15,139 bases of DNA from Pseudomonadota bacterium (GCA_024226105.1 JAAELZ010000415.1:1-15139), one strand, 5' to 3'. Shown: positions 1-6,926, counted from the stretch's first letter. Numbers and translations are program-made. The notes: generated from the letters alone by a model not told the origin.

Positions 1-131
1 AACGCAGCTTACCAAGTTGTTTTATATAGATTTATATCCTAGCAGAATATACCTGCATACACAATAGTTTGCTTTGATTTTGTGCTCAAGAATCGAGCGT
101 AACGACTTGAAATTAAAAGAATAATACTGAA

Positions 132-163
132 GAGCAGAGCAAACCCACGGCTTTGCTCTGCTT
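132..163 (-). terminator. Hairpin downstream of cytochrome c4, probable terminator
   Basis: A perfect 11-base inverted repeat (133-143 with 152-162, arms AGCAGAGCAAA and TTTGCTCTGCT) encloses an 8-base loop and starts 7 bases past the cytochrome c4 stop codon. On the minus strand it is followed by CTTCAGTATTATTCTTTT, which is T-rich but not an immediate T tract. It may therefore terminate imperfectly or act mainly as a 3'-end stabiliser. The stem is certain; the function is inferred from position. Confidence 0.65.
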
Positions 164-169
164 GTAGGC

Positions 170-796
170 TTAGTACAGCCCAGAAATATACACAGCCAGA
201 TTCTTAATTTGCTCGGCATTCAAGGGAAAAGCGATGTCATTCATCATCGGATCGCTACGGCTACCATCTTTAAAGGCCAGTAGTTGTTTCTCGATATAGG
301 TCGCGTGCTGCCCCGATAAACGCGGATAGTTAGGCTGGATACCTTTGCCGGCAGGCCCGTGGCAGGCCATGCAGGCGGTAACCGAAAATTTGGCCAGGCC
401 GGCGCGATAGATTTGCTGGCCGGCGAGTGCCGCTTCTTCCTGATCCTGGCTGATTTCACCGGAGCTTTGAGTCTGGCTGCTGTAGTAGGCATCTAGATCC
501 AGCATATCCTGCCCGGACAGTGCAGCCACCATGCCTTTCATGGTGTCATCGCTGCGTGCGCCGGATTTAAAATCAGCGAGTTGTTTGGCAATATAACCGG
601 GTTGCTGGCCGGCAATTTTTGGGAAGGTGGGTACCACGCTGTTGCCATCCGCCATATGGCAGGCTGTGCAGACGGCCGTTTTTGCTTTGCCGGCCTCGGC
701 ATCGCCGTGGGCGGCTTCTTCACTTGCATAAATGCTGCTGGCGAATGAAAAAGAAAGGGCGAGCCCTGCGGTTAAAGTGGTCAGTACAGATCGCAT
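170..796 (-). CDS. Dihaem cytochrome c4, periplasmic
   Basis: Small electron-transfer protein of 208 residues with two cytochrome c domains. Haem-binding motifs are CTACH (43-47) and CMACH (142-146). Candidate axial methionines lie about 40 residues after each (M86/M89 and M184/M185), the usual c4 spacing. Residues 1-25 form a Sec signal peptide, probably cut after YAS, so the protein acts in the periplasm. Cytochromes c4 pass electrons to terminal oxidases, often cbb3 type. The two halves resemble each other (PTFPKIAGQQPGYI against PNYPRLSGQHATYI), reflecting the internal duplication typical of the family. I chose the ATG at 794-796 because it follows a GGAG ribosome site and opens directly into the signal peptide. 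The frame stays open to an ATG at 887-889, but that extension would bury the signal peptide. Haem attachment would need a cytochrome c maturation system encoded elsewhere. Confidence 0.93.
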   Translation of the reverse strand: MRSVLTTLTAGLALSFSFASSIYASEEAAHGDAEAGKAKTAVCTACHMADGNSVVPTFPKIAGQQPGYIAKQLADFKSGARSDDTMKGMVAALSGQDMLDLDAYYSSQTQSSGEISQDQEEAALAGQQIYRAGLAKFSVTACMACHGPAGKGIQPNYPRLSGQHATYIEKQLLAFKDGSRSDPMMNDIAFPLNAEQIKNLAVYISGLY

Positions 797-864
797 TGTA
801 ATTTCTCCAGTCTGGCTATCCGGAATAAATCGGTGCACCAGGCCAATATAAAGCTGTTTGTTTA

Positions 865-894
865 TGTGTACAGAGTCGTTGCGACTCATACACG
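865..894 (-). other. Leader hairpin upstream of cytochrome c4
   Basis: GTGTA (866-870) pairs with TACAC (889-893), and GAGTCG (873-878) pairs with CGACTC (882-887) around a 3-base loop. Together they give 11 Watson-Crick pairs with a small internal loop. It lies about 70 bases upstream of the cytochrome c4 start codon, inside the mRNA leader if the -10 at 914-919 is used. It may be an operator or an RNA structure. Confidence 0.45.
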
Positions 895-913
895 CGGTAA
901 ATTTAGGCGGCGC

Positions 914-922
914 ATTTTAGCA
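914..922 (-). promoter_or_regulatory. Possible extended -10 promoter of cytochrome c4
   Basis: On the minus strand this reads TGC-TAAAAT, an extended -10 with five of six bases matching TATAAT. No good -35 lies 16-18 bases upstream, which extended -10 promoters can tolerate. Transcription would begin near 907 and give a leader of roughly 110 bases. Confidence 0.35.
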
Positions 923-1040
923 TTTCATTGAGCTGAAAGGGTGGTCTGGCTGAAATATTATATTTATCCCTCTATATTATCATTTCATCACCTACGATAT
1001 TTTCCCAAATTCCGCAGCTGGACAGGGTATAGGGTGTTCG

Positions 1041-1063
1041 TGTGGCGGCCATGCGCCGCCGCA
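1041..1063. other. GC-rich hairpin upstream of engB
   Basis: GGCGGC (1044-1049) and GCCGCC (1055-1060) pair perfectly around a 5-base loop. A further G-T, G-C and T-A pair extend the stem to nine. No T tract follows on either strand, so it is not an obvious terminator. Function unknown. Confidence 0.4.
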
Positions 1064-1173
1064 GGCGTTATACTCTGTAGTGCCTTTGACCCATAAAGTA
1101 AAAGGAAAATACACGGCTTCTCAATTGCTTTATGTACTTATTCTTCGTAGCGGTCAACTGAGGGTTTTAGGAT

Positions 1174-1179
1174 TATACT
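1174..1179 (+). promoter_or_regulatory. -10-like element of engB
   Basis: TATACT matches five of six -10 consensus bases and lies 36 bases before the engB start codon. The -35 at 17-base spacing (CGGTCA) matches only three of six, so the call rests on the -10 and position. Confidence 0.35.
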
Positions 1180-1215
1180 AAGCACTCCTTTTACAAGAAA
1201 TATGCGCCTCAAGAT

Positions 1216-1815
1216 ATGACTCAAACAATCGATTTCACTCAGGCAAAATTTTTGCTGAGCAGCCTGGAACGTAAAGACTGGGTCACCGACAGTGGGGCTG
1301 AAGTGGCATTTGTAGGGCGTTCCAATGTAGGAAAATCAAGTGCGATCAACGCTATTAGCAACCAGAAAGCACTCGCGCGTACCAGCAAAACACCCGGGCG
1401 CACTCAACTACTGGTATTTTTTGAGTTGCTCGAAGGCGTTCGTCTGGTTGATTTGCCGGGTTACGGCTTTGCTAAAACGCCCATCGCCATTCGCAATCGT
1501 TGGCAGGAAAAAATTATCGAGTACCTTTCCAAACGAGAATCCTTGCAGGGCCTGGTTATTCCGATGGATATACGCCGGCCGTTTACGGAACTGGATCAAC
1601 AAATGATGTCCTGGACGGATGAATTACAGTTGCCGGTCCATATCCTGTTGACCAAAGCCGATAAATTAAGCCGTGGAAAGGCCCGGTCTGTATTGTTCGA
1701 TGTGCAGCGAAACTGGCTGGGTGCGTATGATGCAAGCGTACAGCTGTTTTCTGCACCGAAACGAATCGGGGTAGAGGAGGCACGGGACAGGCTGCAGAGC
1801 TGGTTATTACCCTGA
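1216..1815 (+). CDS. engB: Ribosome biogenesis GTPase EngB (YihA/YsxC)
   Basis: TRAFAC-class GTPase of 199 residues that supports late assembly of the 50S ribosomal subunit in the cytoplasm. All G motifs are visible: G1 GRSNVGKSS (34-42), a switch I region with TSKTPGRTQ (56-64), G3 DLPGYG (79-84), G4 TKAD (146-149) and G5 SA (179-180). Length matches the family (E. coli about 210). The ATG at 1216 gives the expected short N-terminal segment before G1, although no clear Shine-Dalgarno precedes it; an ATG at 1202 is out of frame. The gene is monocistronic here. Its last nine bases overlap the tail of the convergent K+ channel gene. The cytochrome c4 gene diverges upstream, an arrangement also known in Pseudomonas. 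Confidence 0.96.
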   Translation: MTQTIDFTQAKFLLSSLERKDWVTDSGAEVAFVGRSNVGKSSAINAISNQKALARTSKTPGRTQLLVFFELLEGVRLVDLPGYGFAKTPIAIRNRWQEKIIEYLSKRESLQGLVIPMDIRRPFTELDQQMMSWTDELQLPVHILLTKADKLSRGKARSVLFDVQRNWLGAYDASVQLFSAPKRIGVEEARDRLQSWLLP

Positions 1816-3588
1816 TTTACGTTTCTTTTTCTTCTTCGTTACGTTGTTTTTCACTTCATGCTTTTTTACGCGATCGAGCATCGAGGGTGTTTTTTCCTGG
1901 TTCCGGTTAAACAGCAGGTTCCATACCCACCCATCGGAGCGAACTTCACCGGTTTGGCTGAAGTGAAGTTTTTGCTGGGTTGAACAGATCAGGTTCATCC
2001 TGTTGCGCGCGCGATCGCGCCCGCAAAACAGTATGCGGTCACCAAATTTAAGCGGCATGCCTTCGTCCGGCAGTAAATGCAGTTTGCGTCGACGTTGCAA
2101 CAATAACGGAATACAGGGTAGATTTATCAGGTGGTTGGTGGTGCTGCGCATCAAATCACCCAACAGCACATCCTCATTGTTACGCAGTTGATCCCAGACA
2201 GCAGGCGTTTTGTCTTTGCGAATACTCAGTACCCAGGTGGTTGGCACTTCGTCATCCAGCAGGCCGATGATGCGGCTCACCAGCACGCTGGCCCATTGTT
2301 CAGGGTTTGCCCTGGCCTGCCGGAGGAAATGACCGGTCAGCGGGGTGGTCAGGTTTTCCAGGATGCGGCTGGTAATGATCTTGGTGTGGTCCATCAGTAA
2401 GTCGGGTTTCATAGCCTGACTGAGATGTTGATTGACCGCCAGTTCCTGTCTCAAGATTGAAAATATTTTCGGGTTCAACTCACCGGCGGTTAACAAAATC
2501 GAAAGGTTGTTGACGTCATGGTTGGTGCCGGCAATAACCCCCACAGCATGTTTGACCTTAGCCATTTCCAGGGTTTCGGCCTCAGTTCCGCGGCCAACAA
2601 TGGTGTTTTTCGGCGGGTTTGTCCAGTTTGGCTTGGCTTCCACCACCGTTACAGGGTTGCCAAGTACAAGCAGGCGCTGGTATATGGCTTTACCAAAACG
2701 GCCGAAGCCGCATAAAATCCAGTGGCCTTTTGGCGGAAATACGGGTTCAATCAAGGGAGTATCGGCGGGTGCCGTAATCCAGCGCTCAAGTAAATACATG
2801 CTGGGTTTTTCCATGGCGAGCACAAAATCCTCGGCAAACGTCTCGTAGGGATTGACCACCAGATCTGTTCCAAAGGACTCCATGTTTCGCTGTGCGTCAA
2901 GGGTTTGCGCGCGACAGATAACCTTTAAATTGGGCTCAAGAATTTTTGCTGAAAGCGCTATCTGAAGATTGGTATTGTCGTTTTGGGTCATCGCAATGAC
3001 GCCCTTGCAGTTATCTGAATGAATGCCTGCTTTTTCCAGGTTATTTGATTCATCGGCATTACCGACCAGCGCGGGTAAGGAGTAATCCCAGTCCTGGACG
3101 TCAATCAGGTCGATGCGATCCGGTTCGTTGTCAATGACGACCGCGCGCTGAGCATTTTGCAGCATGGTTTTAACCAGAGATTGTCCGGTATCGCCAAACC
3201 CGCAAATAATGTAAAACGGTTCCTTTAGACGTCTTATTTTGCGCCGGAATCGCTGTTCTCCCAGGGCGCGACGAAATAACTGGCTCTGCACCAGCGATAG
3301 CATGGTACCGATGGCATACAACCAGGAGATGACACTGGCGTATATCGTGACGGTTGTCCATAACCTCTGGGCATCTGAAAAGGGGTAGGGGATTTCACCA
3401 AATCCGATGGTAGACCCCATAAAACTGACAAAGTAAAAAGCATGAAAGAAACTCATTTGCCAGGGGTTGCCCTGATCATCCACACCCGGAATCAGGGTCA
3501 TTACCACGACCGAAATGGCGTACACGGACACCAGCGCTGCTAATGGCAGGCGCATGCGACGGAATATCAGTGTAAAAAGGTTTTGCAT
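1807..3588 (-). CDS. Two-TM K+ channel subunit with tandem RCK (TrkA-N) domains
   Basis: Inner-membrane ion channel subunit of 593 residues. A first helix (about 14-34) and a second (about 80-102) flank a pore loop with the filter TIGFGE (60-65), a variant of canonical TVGYGD. Two RCK Rossmann domains follow: the first has GFGDTG (130-135) with acidic D153 ending the second strand; the second has GFGRFG (294-299) with E317. Such domains gate K+ channels in response to nucleotides or ions. The C-terminus ends in a lysine-rich tail (585-593). No S1-S4 voltage sensor is present. The gene is second in a pair, 40 bases after the small membrane protein, and lacks a strong Shine-Dalgarno, suggesting co-expression. 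Its 3' end overlaps convergent engB by nine bases. Channel class is firm; ion selectivity is inferred from the filter. Confidence 0.85.
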   Translation of the reverse strand: MQNLFTLIFRRMRLPLAALVSVYAISVVVMTLIPGVDDQGNPWQMSFFHAFYFVSFMGSTIGFGEIPYPFSDAQRLWTTVTIYASVISWLYAIGTMLSLVQSQLFRRALGEQRFRRKIRRLKEPFYIICGFGDTGQSLVKTMLQNAQRAVVIDNEPDRIDLIDVQDWDYSLPALVGNADESNNLEKAGIHSDNCKGVIAMTQNDNTNLQIALSAKILEPNLKVICRAQTLDAQRNMESFGTDLVVNPYETFAEDFVLAMEKPSMYLLERWITAPADTPLIEPVFPPKGHWILCGFGRFGKAIYQRLLVLGNPVTVVEAKPNWTNPPKNTIVGRGTEAETLEMAKVKHAVGVIAGTNHDVNNLSILLTAGELNPKIFSILRQELAVNQHLSQAMKPDLLMDHTKIITSRILENLTTPLTGHFLRQARANPEQWASVLVSRIIGLLDDEVPTTWVLSIRKDKTPAVWDQLRNNEDVLLGDLMRSTTNHLINLPCIPLLLQRRRKLHLLPDEGMPLKFGDRILFCGRDRARNRMNLICSTQQKLHFSQTGEVRSDGWVWNLLFNRNQEKTPSMLDRVKKHEVKNNVTKKKKKRKSG

Positions 3589-3628
3589 CGACTTTTACCA
3601 GGCGTCCGTGAGAAAATTCCCGGTGAGC

Positions 3629-4012
3629 TTACAGGCGTTGAGTAGAGGTTTCGATGATCAAAATAATGACGGAGATGATATTGGCAAGCAATGCACCACC
3701 GGAAAGTGAGACGATGATGGACATATAGTGCGCGTTCATTTCGATACCCATACCGTAAACCACCACACCCCATACCACGGCCGCGATGACCAGTTGCATA
3801 TCGGCAACCAGAGACGTTGCGAGCAACACCGCATCAACATGAGTACGGTGGCCGATTTTTAACACTGTCGCAATCAGGCTGACAACCAATGCGGCAAACA
3901 GCGCGTAGGCGCTATGCTGTACGGGGTCGGTCAGATCCCCGAGAAAGAAACCAAAGTTGAGCGTGAGCGCAAGCAGGATAAAAAATGCAAATACTACTTT
4001 TTCGAGATTCAT
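3629..4012 (-). CDS. Small four-helix inner-membrane protein (possibly DUF6394)
   Basis: A 127-residue, almost wholly hydrophobic protein with four predicted membrane segments near 5-25, 35-53, 61-89 and 97-121. A short loop at 53-60 (KIGHRTHV) carries its main charge. I have no function for it. It resembles a small uncharacterised family that I recall as DUF6394, but I cannot confirm that. The ATG at 4010-4012 has a good AGAGGA ribosome site seven bases upstream, so the start is well supported. It directly precedes the K+ channel gene on the same strand, so it may be an accessory subunit or regulator of that channel. It lies 77 bases after the SDR gene with no clear terminator between them, so it could be part of the cysE transcript. 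Confidence 0.8.
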   Translation of the reverse strand: MNLEKVVFAFFILLALTLNFGFFLGDLTDPVQHSAYALFAALVVSLIATVLKIGHRTHVDAVLLATSLVADMQLVIAAVVWGVVVYGMGIEMNAHYMSIIVSLSGGALLANIISVIILIIETSTQRL

Positions 4013-4089
4013 TGTGAGTTCCTCTTTCCCCGTTGTAAGCTAATACCGATGAAAATTTGAAGGTTGGTTAGATGGTTTGTGATGGGTAA

Positions 4090-4767
4090 TCAGTACGGAA
4101 TAACCGTGCCGTCGAATGCAACAAATGCACCCGGTGAGTAGTTGTCTATATTATCGATCACTGAAGTAAGCCCCGCAATCGATGTATCGATATCAATGAG
4201 CCCCGTCTGGTTTGTCATTTCGGTTTTAACCCAGCCCGGGTGCAGGCAAATGACCTTTATGTTGTCACTTTTCAGATCAACCGCCATTGACCTGGAAATA
4301 ATGCATAAGGCTGATTTAGCGGCGCGGTAAGCATACACACCACCACTGCTGTTGTCAGAGGCGGAACCCATTTTAGAGCTCATATTGGCAATCGTAGCCT
4401 TGCCTCTTTTCAGGCGTGGTAGCAGGCTTTGCACGAGCAATAAGGGTGCTACGGCATCCGTTTTGAAAACCTTCAGTAACTCTTCTTCACTGACATTGTT
4501 TAGACTTTGGCCGCCGTCTTTGGAGCCGTATATACCGGCATTATTGATTAGCAGGTTGATTTCATGGGGTAGTTTTTGTTGTTCTGTCTCGGCCAGTGCT
4601 TGTGTTACATCCCATTTTATCGGGTTGCAGGCGGTACTTTCGAGTTTGATTAAAGAAGTGGCCTTATCCCGATAGGTCGCCCAGACCCGATCTCCCCGAT
4701 TCAGGTAATGTTGCACAAAACCCAGGCCGAGGCCGCGGTTTGCGCCGGTGATAAGTATATTTTTCAT
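4090..4767 (-). CDS. Short-chain dehydrogenase/reductase (SDR family)
   Basis: Classical SDR oxidoreductase of 225 residues that would bind NAD(P)H. It has the cofactor motif TGANRGLG (7-14), the acidic WDV after strand 3 (52-54), NNAG (75-78), serines at 130-131 and the catalytic pair Y147-x3-K151 in YAYRAAK. HPGWVKTEM (176-184) is the usual PG motif. The sequence is closest to the C-factor-like SDR group, whose substrates are mostly unknown. I favour ATG at 4765-4767. A TTG nine bases upstream at 4774-4776 is possible, but the AAGAAGG site sits only three bases from it. That site overlaps the last codons of cysE, so the two genes are probably co-transcribed and perhaps translationally coupled. 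Substrate not predictable. Confidence 0.87.
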   Translation of the reverse strand: MKNILITGANRGLGLGFVQHYLNRGDRVWATYRDKATSLIKLESTACNPIKWDVTQALAETEQQKLPHEINLLINNAGIYGSKDGGQSLNNVSEEELLKVFKTDAVAPLLLVQSLLPRLKRGKATIANMSSKMGSASDNSSGGVYAYRAAKSALCIISRSMAVDLKSDNIKVICLHPGWVKTEMTNQTGLIDIDTSIAGLTSVIDNIDNYSPGAFVAFDGTVIPY

Positions 4768-4785
4768 CAGTACCAAGAACCTTCT

Positions 4786-5625
4786 TCAGTCATCACAACA
4801 CAGGGAGTGATCCATATCAAATGCCGGTTCGTGCCCGCTATCCGCATCCAGTGTTTCACCCGTGGCTTTGGCAGGAATCCCTGCAAAGGTTTGATGGGCC
4901 GGGACATCGGTTAATACGACGCTTCCGGCAGCAATTTTTGCACCCTGGCCAATGGTTACGTTACCCAGTACTTTTGCACCAGCACCCAGCAGCACTCCGC
5001 ACATGACTTTTGGATGGCGAACACCCGTATCCTTACCCGTTCCACCCAGAGTGACTTCGTGCAACATTGAAACATTATCGCTGACCACGGCGGTTTCACC
5101 AACCACCACGGAGGTGGCGTGATCAATCATGATGCCTTTACCAATTTGCGCTGCAGGATGGATGTCCATACCAAATACTTCTGAAACCCGACCCTGGATA
5201 TACAATGCCAACTCGGTTCGCCCTTGAGTCCACAACCAGTGAGCGATGCGATAGCTTTGCAGGCCCATGAAGCCTTTCAGATACAGTAACGGCAGCGAAT
5301 AGCGGTCGCAAGCAGGATCACGCTCGCAGAATGCTTCTAAATCTGCACGAATCGCCGCACCGATCCACGAATCACTCTGCAGCGCATCATCAATGATTTC
5401 GCGCAATAGTATGCCCGGCAGCGTGGGGTTGTCGAGTTTGTGCGCGAGATGCAGGCTCAGCGTATCTTCCAGGGAGTTATGTTTGAGCACGGTGGTGTGC
5501 AAAAAACTGGTCAGCAGGGGTTCTTTGTCGGCCTGGTGCTTAACTTCTTCGCGTATCCTGGCCCATATCGGGTCGTACTGGGGTACGGAACGGCTGGTTC
5601 TTGAGTGTAATTTTTCGATAGCCAT
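4786..5625 (-). CDS. cysE: Serine O-acetyltransferase
   Basis: Transfers acetyl from acetyl-CoA to L-serine to give O-acetylserine, the committed step of cysteine synthesis, in the cytoplasm. The 279-residue length matches enteric CysE (about 273). An N-terminal helical domain (about 1-140) carries the conserved AIRADLEAFCERDPA segment with D95. A left-handed beta-helix of hexapeptide repeats follows (about 150-255). Catalytic-type residues are D168-H169 in GIMIDHATS and H204 in RHPK, with the TLGGTGK loop at 192-198. The C-terminus ends CCDD and lacks the final isoleucine that enteric CysE uses to dock with CysK. The ATG at 5623-5625 has only a weak ribosome site. Start of the minus-strand run continuing into the SDR gene. 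Confidence 0.95.
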   Translation of the reverse strand: MAIEKLHSRTSRSVPQYDPIWARIREEVKHQADKEPLLTSFLHTTVLKHNSLEDTLSLHLAHKLDNPTLPGILLREIIDDALQSDSWIGAAIRADLEAFCERDPACDRYSLPLLYLKGFMGLQSYRIAHWLWTQGRTELALYIQGRVSEVFGMDIHPAAQIGKGIMIDHATSVVVGETAVVSDNVSMLHEVTLGGTGKDTGVRHPKVMCGVLLGAGAKVLGNVTIGQGAKIAAGSVVLTDVPAHQTFAGIPAKATGETLDADSGHEPAFDMDHSLCCDD

Positions 5626-5808
5626 CAGCTTATGTGATGTTGGTTTCCTGAAGTCTACCCTGCTTTTAGTGGTGAATGTATGGCTATTTGATGTTGAAAA
5701 TTGCTCTATTTTGTGGTTGATCGCGCCCCCAGAATACTATGTGTTTCCTGCAATATGGCTCCGTAGCAAGCACCCGGGCAACTTTTGAAACGAGAGACAA
5801 AACCTCCA

Positions 5809-6672
5809 CTATTCATGTGAAAACACGCCCTGTTCCCAGGCCAGCAGGGTTTGTTTGCGTGTTGTACCCCATCGATAGTGCCCGACGATACCACTTGCTC
5901 GAATCACACGATGACAGGGAATTAACCACGATATCGGATTCTGACCGATGGCCGTGCCAACGGCCCGCGCCGCATTTGGTGCATCAATGATTCGCGCAAT
6001 ATCCTGATAGCGTGAATAATAACCACCGGGAATTTTAAGCAGGGCTTCCCATACACGAAGTTGGAAATTGGTACCTTTGATGTGCAGAAACAGGGGGTTT
6101 TTGTGTGAGGCGGCGGTAAACAACGTATTGATTACATTCTGATGTTGTCCCTTATCCTCCTTTATGAGCGCATAGGGCCATTCCTGTTTCAGTTGCCCGA
6201 ATGCATCCTCACGCGAGTTGGGGTTGGTAAAGGCCAGCCAGCAAATGCCTTTGTCGGTACTGGCAATGTGACACTCTCCAAAGGGTGAAGCATAAAACCC
6301 GTGTTGAATAACAATACCTGAGCCAGCCTCGCGTACCTGTTTCGGAGTCATGGCATAAAAATGAACAAAATGATCATGTACCAGGCTGGTGCTCGATAAC
6401 CCCGCTTCCAGGCTCAGATCAAGCAAAGAGGGTTGCTGCTGGAGGCGTGCTTTGATGTCTCGCACGGTGAGGTATTGTGCAAAACGTTTAGGTGATATCC
6501 CGGCCCAGCGTGAAAACAAACGTTGTACCTGCATTTCAGACAGACCGATATGGTTTGCAAGTGATTGCAGATTTCTGGCTTGTGGTGCGGCCTGATTATG
6601 CAGCTCGATCAAGCGTGCTACGGTTTCATAATCCTGGCTTTCTGGAAACGTTTGTTTGGCTGAATTTAACAT
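5809..6672 (-). CDS. Ada-like AraC regulator/O6-methylguanine-DNA methyltransferase, lacking the N-terminal Ada domain
   Basis: A 287-residue protein combining an AraC-type double helix-turn-helix (about 20-115; GLSEMQVQRLFSRWAG is the first recognition region) with an O6-alkylguanine-DNA alkyltransferase domain (about 120-285). The active site IPCHRV (251-256) has acceptor cysteine C253. RAVGTAIGQNP (236-246) is the DNA-binding and arginine-finger region. It would repair O6-methylguanine by irreversible methyl transfer to C253. Full-length Ada (about 350 residues) starts with a four-cysteine zinc domain that senses methylphosphotriesters. That domain is absent, and the bases upstream offer no room for it. 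The regulatory half may therefore be unresponsive or respond differently. ATG at 6670-6672 follows an AGAG-like site. It appears monocistronic, between cysE and the degP-type gene. Confidence 0.9.
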   Translation of the reverse strand: MLNSAKQTFPESQDYETVARLIELHNQAAPQARNLQSLANHIGLSEMQVQRLFSRWAGISPKRFAQYLTVRDIKARLQQQPSLLDLSLEAGLSSTSLVHDHFVHFYAMTPKQVREAGSGIVIQHGFYASPFGECHIASTDKGICWLAFTNPNSREDAFGQLKQEWPYALIKEDKGQHQNVINTLFTAASHKNPLFLHIKGTNFQLRVWEALLKIPGGYYSRYQDIARIIDAPNAARAVGTAIGQNPISWLIPCHRVIRASGIVGHYRWGTTRKQTLLAWEQGVFSHE

Positions 6673-6773
6673 GCTGCTCTATAAAAGTAGATTGAACAGA
6701 GCTTAATTGATGCTGGCGGGTTGCGGCAATCGGATTCTTGCACGGCAGGGGATGGCAATGAGTTTTCCGGAGT

Positions 6774-6793
6774 AAAAAAGCACGTCCTTGTGC
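6774..6793 (-). terminator. Weak intrinsic terminator candidate after the protease gene
   Basis: On the minus strand GCAC-AAGGAC-GTGC is followed at once by six T residues. The stem is only four pairs, so the call is weak. It lies about 160 bases past the protease stop codon and about 100 bases before the Ada-like start, a sensible place to end that transcript. Confidence 0.3.
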
Positions 6794-6828
6794 AATAAAT
6801 TGAGGAAACAACAGAGTGTTTGGTCGTG

Positions 6829-6926
6829 CCAATGAAAATAAAAATCGCATTGGATCGACCAGTTTGCGTAACCTCTACGCAATCTTTCGGATCAGCCCGG
6901 GTATTTCCGGGGTTGATCCAGTGGCG
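6829..6926. repeat. Nested and competing inverted repeats (candidate structured RNA or cis element)
   Basis: Three stems are visible. (a) TGGATCGACC (6851-6860) pairs with GGTTGATCCA (6911-6920) over ten pairs including one G-T, and extends to about 15 pairs through 6846-6850 and 6921-6926 with one bulge. (b) TTGCGTA (6864-6870) pairs perfectly with TACGCAA (6876-6882). (c) GGATCAGCCCGG (6889-6900) pairs with CCGGGGTTGATCC (6907-6919) over 12 pairs including one G-T and one bulge. Stems (a) and (c) share the right arm, so they are mutually exclusive. CCAATG (6829-6834) can also pair with CATTGG (6848-6853). Both G-T pairs would be A-C mismatches in minus-strand RNA, mildly favouring a plus-strand transcript. 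Confidence 0.5.

Larger units (their letters stand above)
797..1215. other. Divergent spacer between cytochrome c4 and engB
   Basis: This 419-base stretch has no credible protein gene. It holds the cytochrome c4 leader with a strong hairpin (865-894), a possible extended -10 for that gene (914-922), a T/A-rich block around 955-985, a GC-rich hairpin (1041-1063) and a -10-like TATACT before engB (1174-1179). In other gammaproteobacteria the engB upstream region carries a small RNA next to polA (Spot 42, or ErsA in Pseudomonas). Here polA is absent and I see no hairpin followed by a T tract that would end such an RNA. Confidence 0.6.

Noticed and set aside
797..889. N-terminal extension of cytochrome c4 to an ATG at 887-889
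   Set aside because: It would place 31 hydrophilic residues before a clear signal peptide; the ATG at 794-796 has a GGAG ribosome site.
890..1215. Spot 42/ErsA-type small RNA upstream of engB
   Set aside because: polA is not adjacent, and no hairpin with a T tract is present to end such an RNA.
2001..2030. GC-rich GCGCGCGCGATCGCGC stretch
   Set aside because: It lies inside the channel coding sequence and encodes the RDRARNR segment, so codon content explains it.
5393..5788. Plus-strand frame of 131 codons opposite the cysE start
   Set aside because: Mostly antisense to cysE with no family resemblance and no ribosome site; the cysE call is certain.
6851..6920. tRNA-like cloverleaf
   Set aside because: The outer stem and inner hairpins suggest a cloverleaf, but there is no T-loop consensus, no D-arm pattern and no proper anticodon arm.
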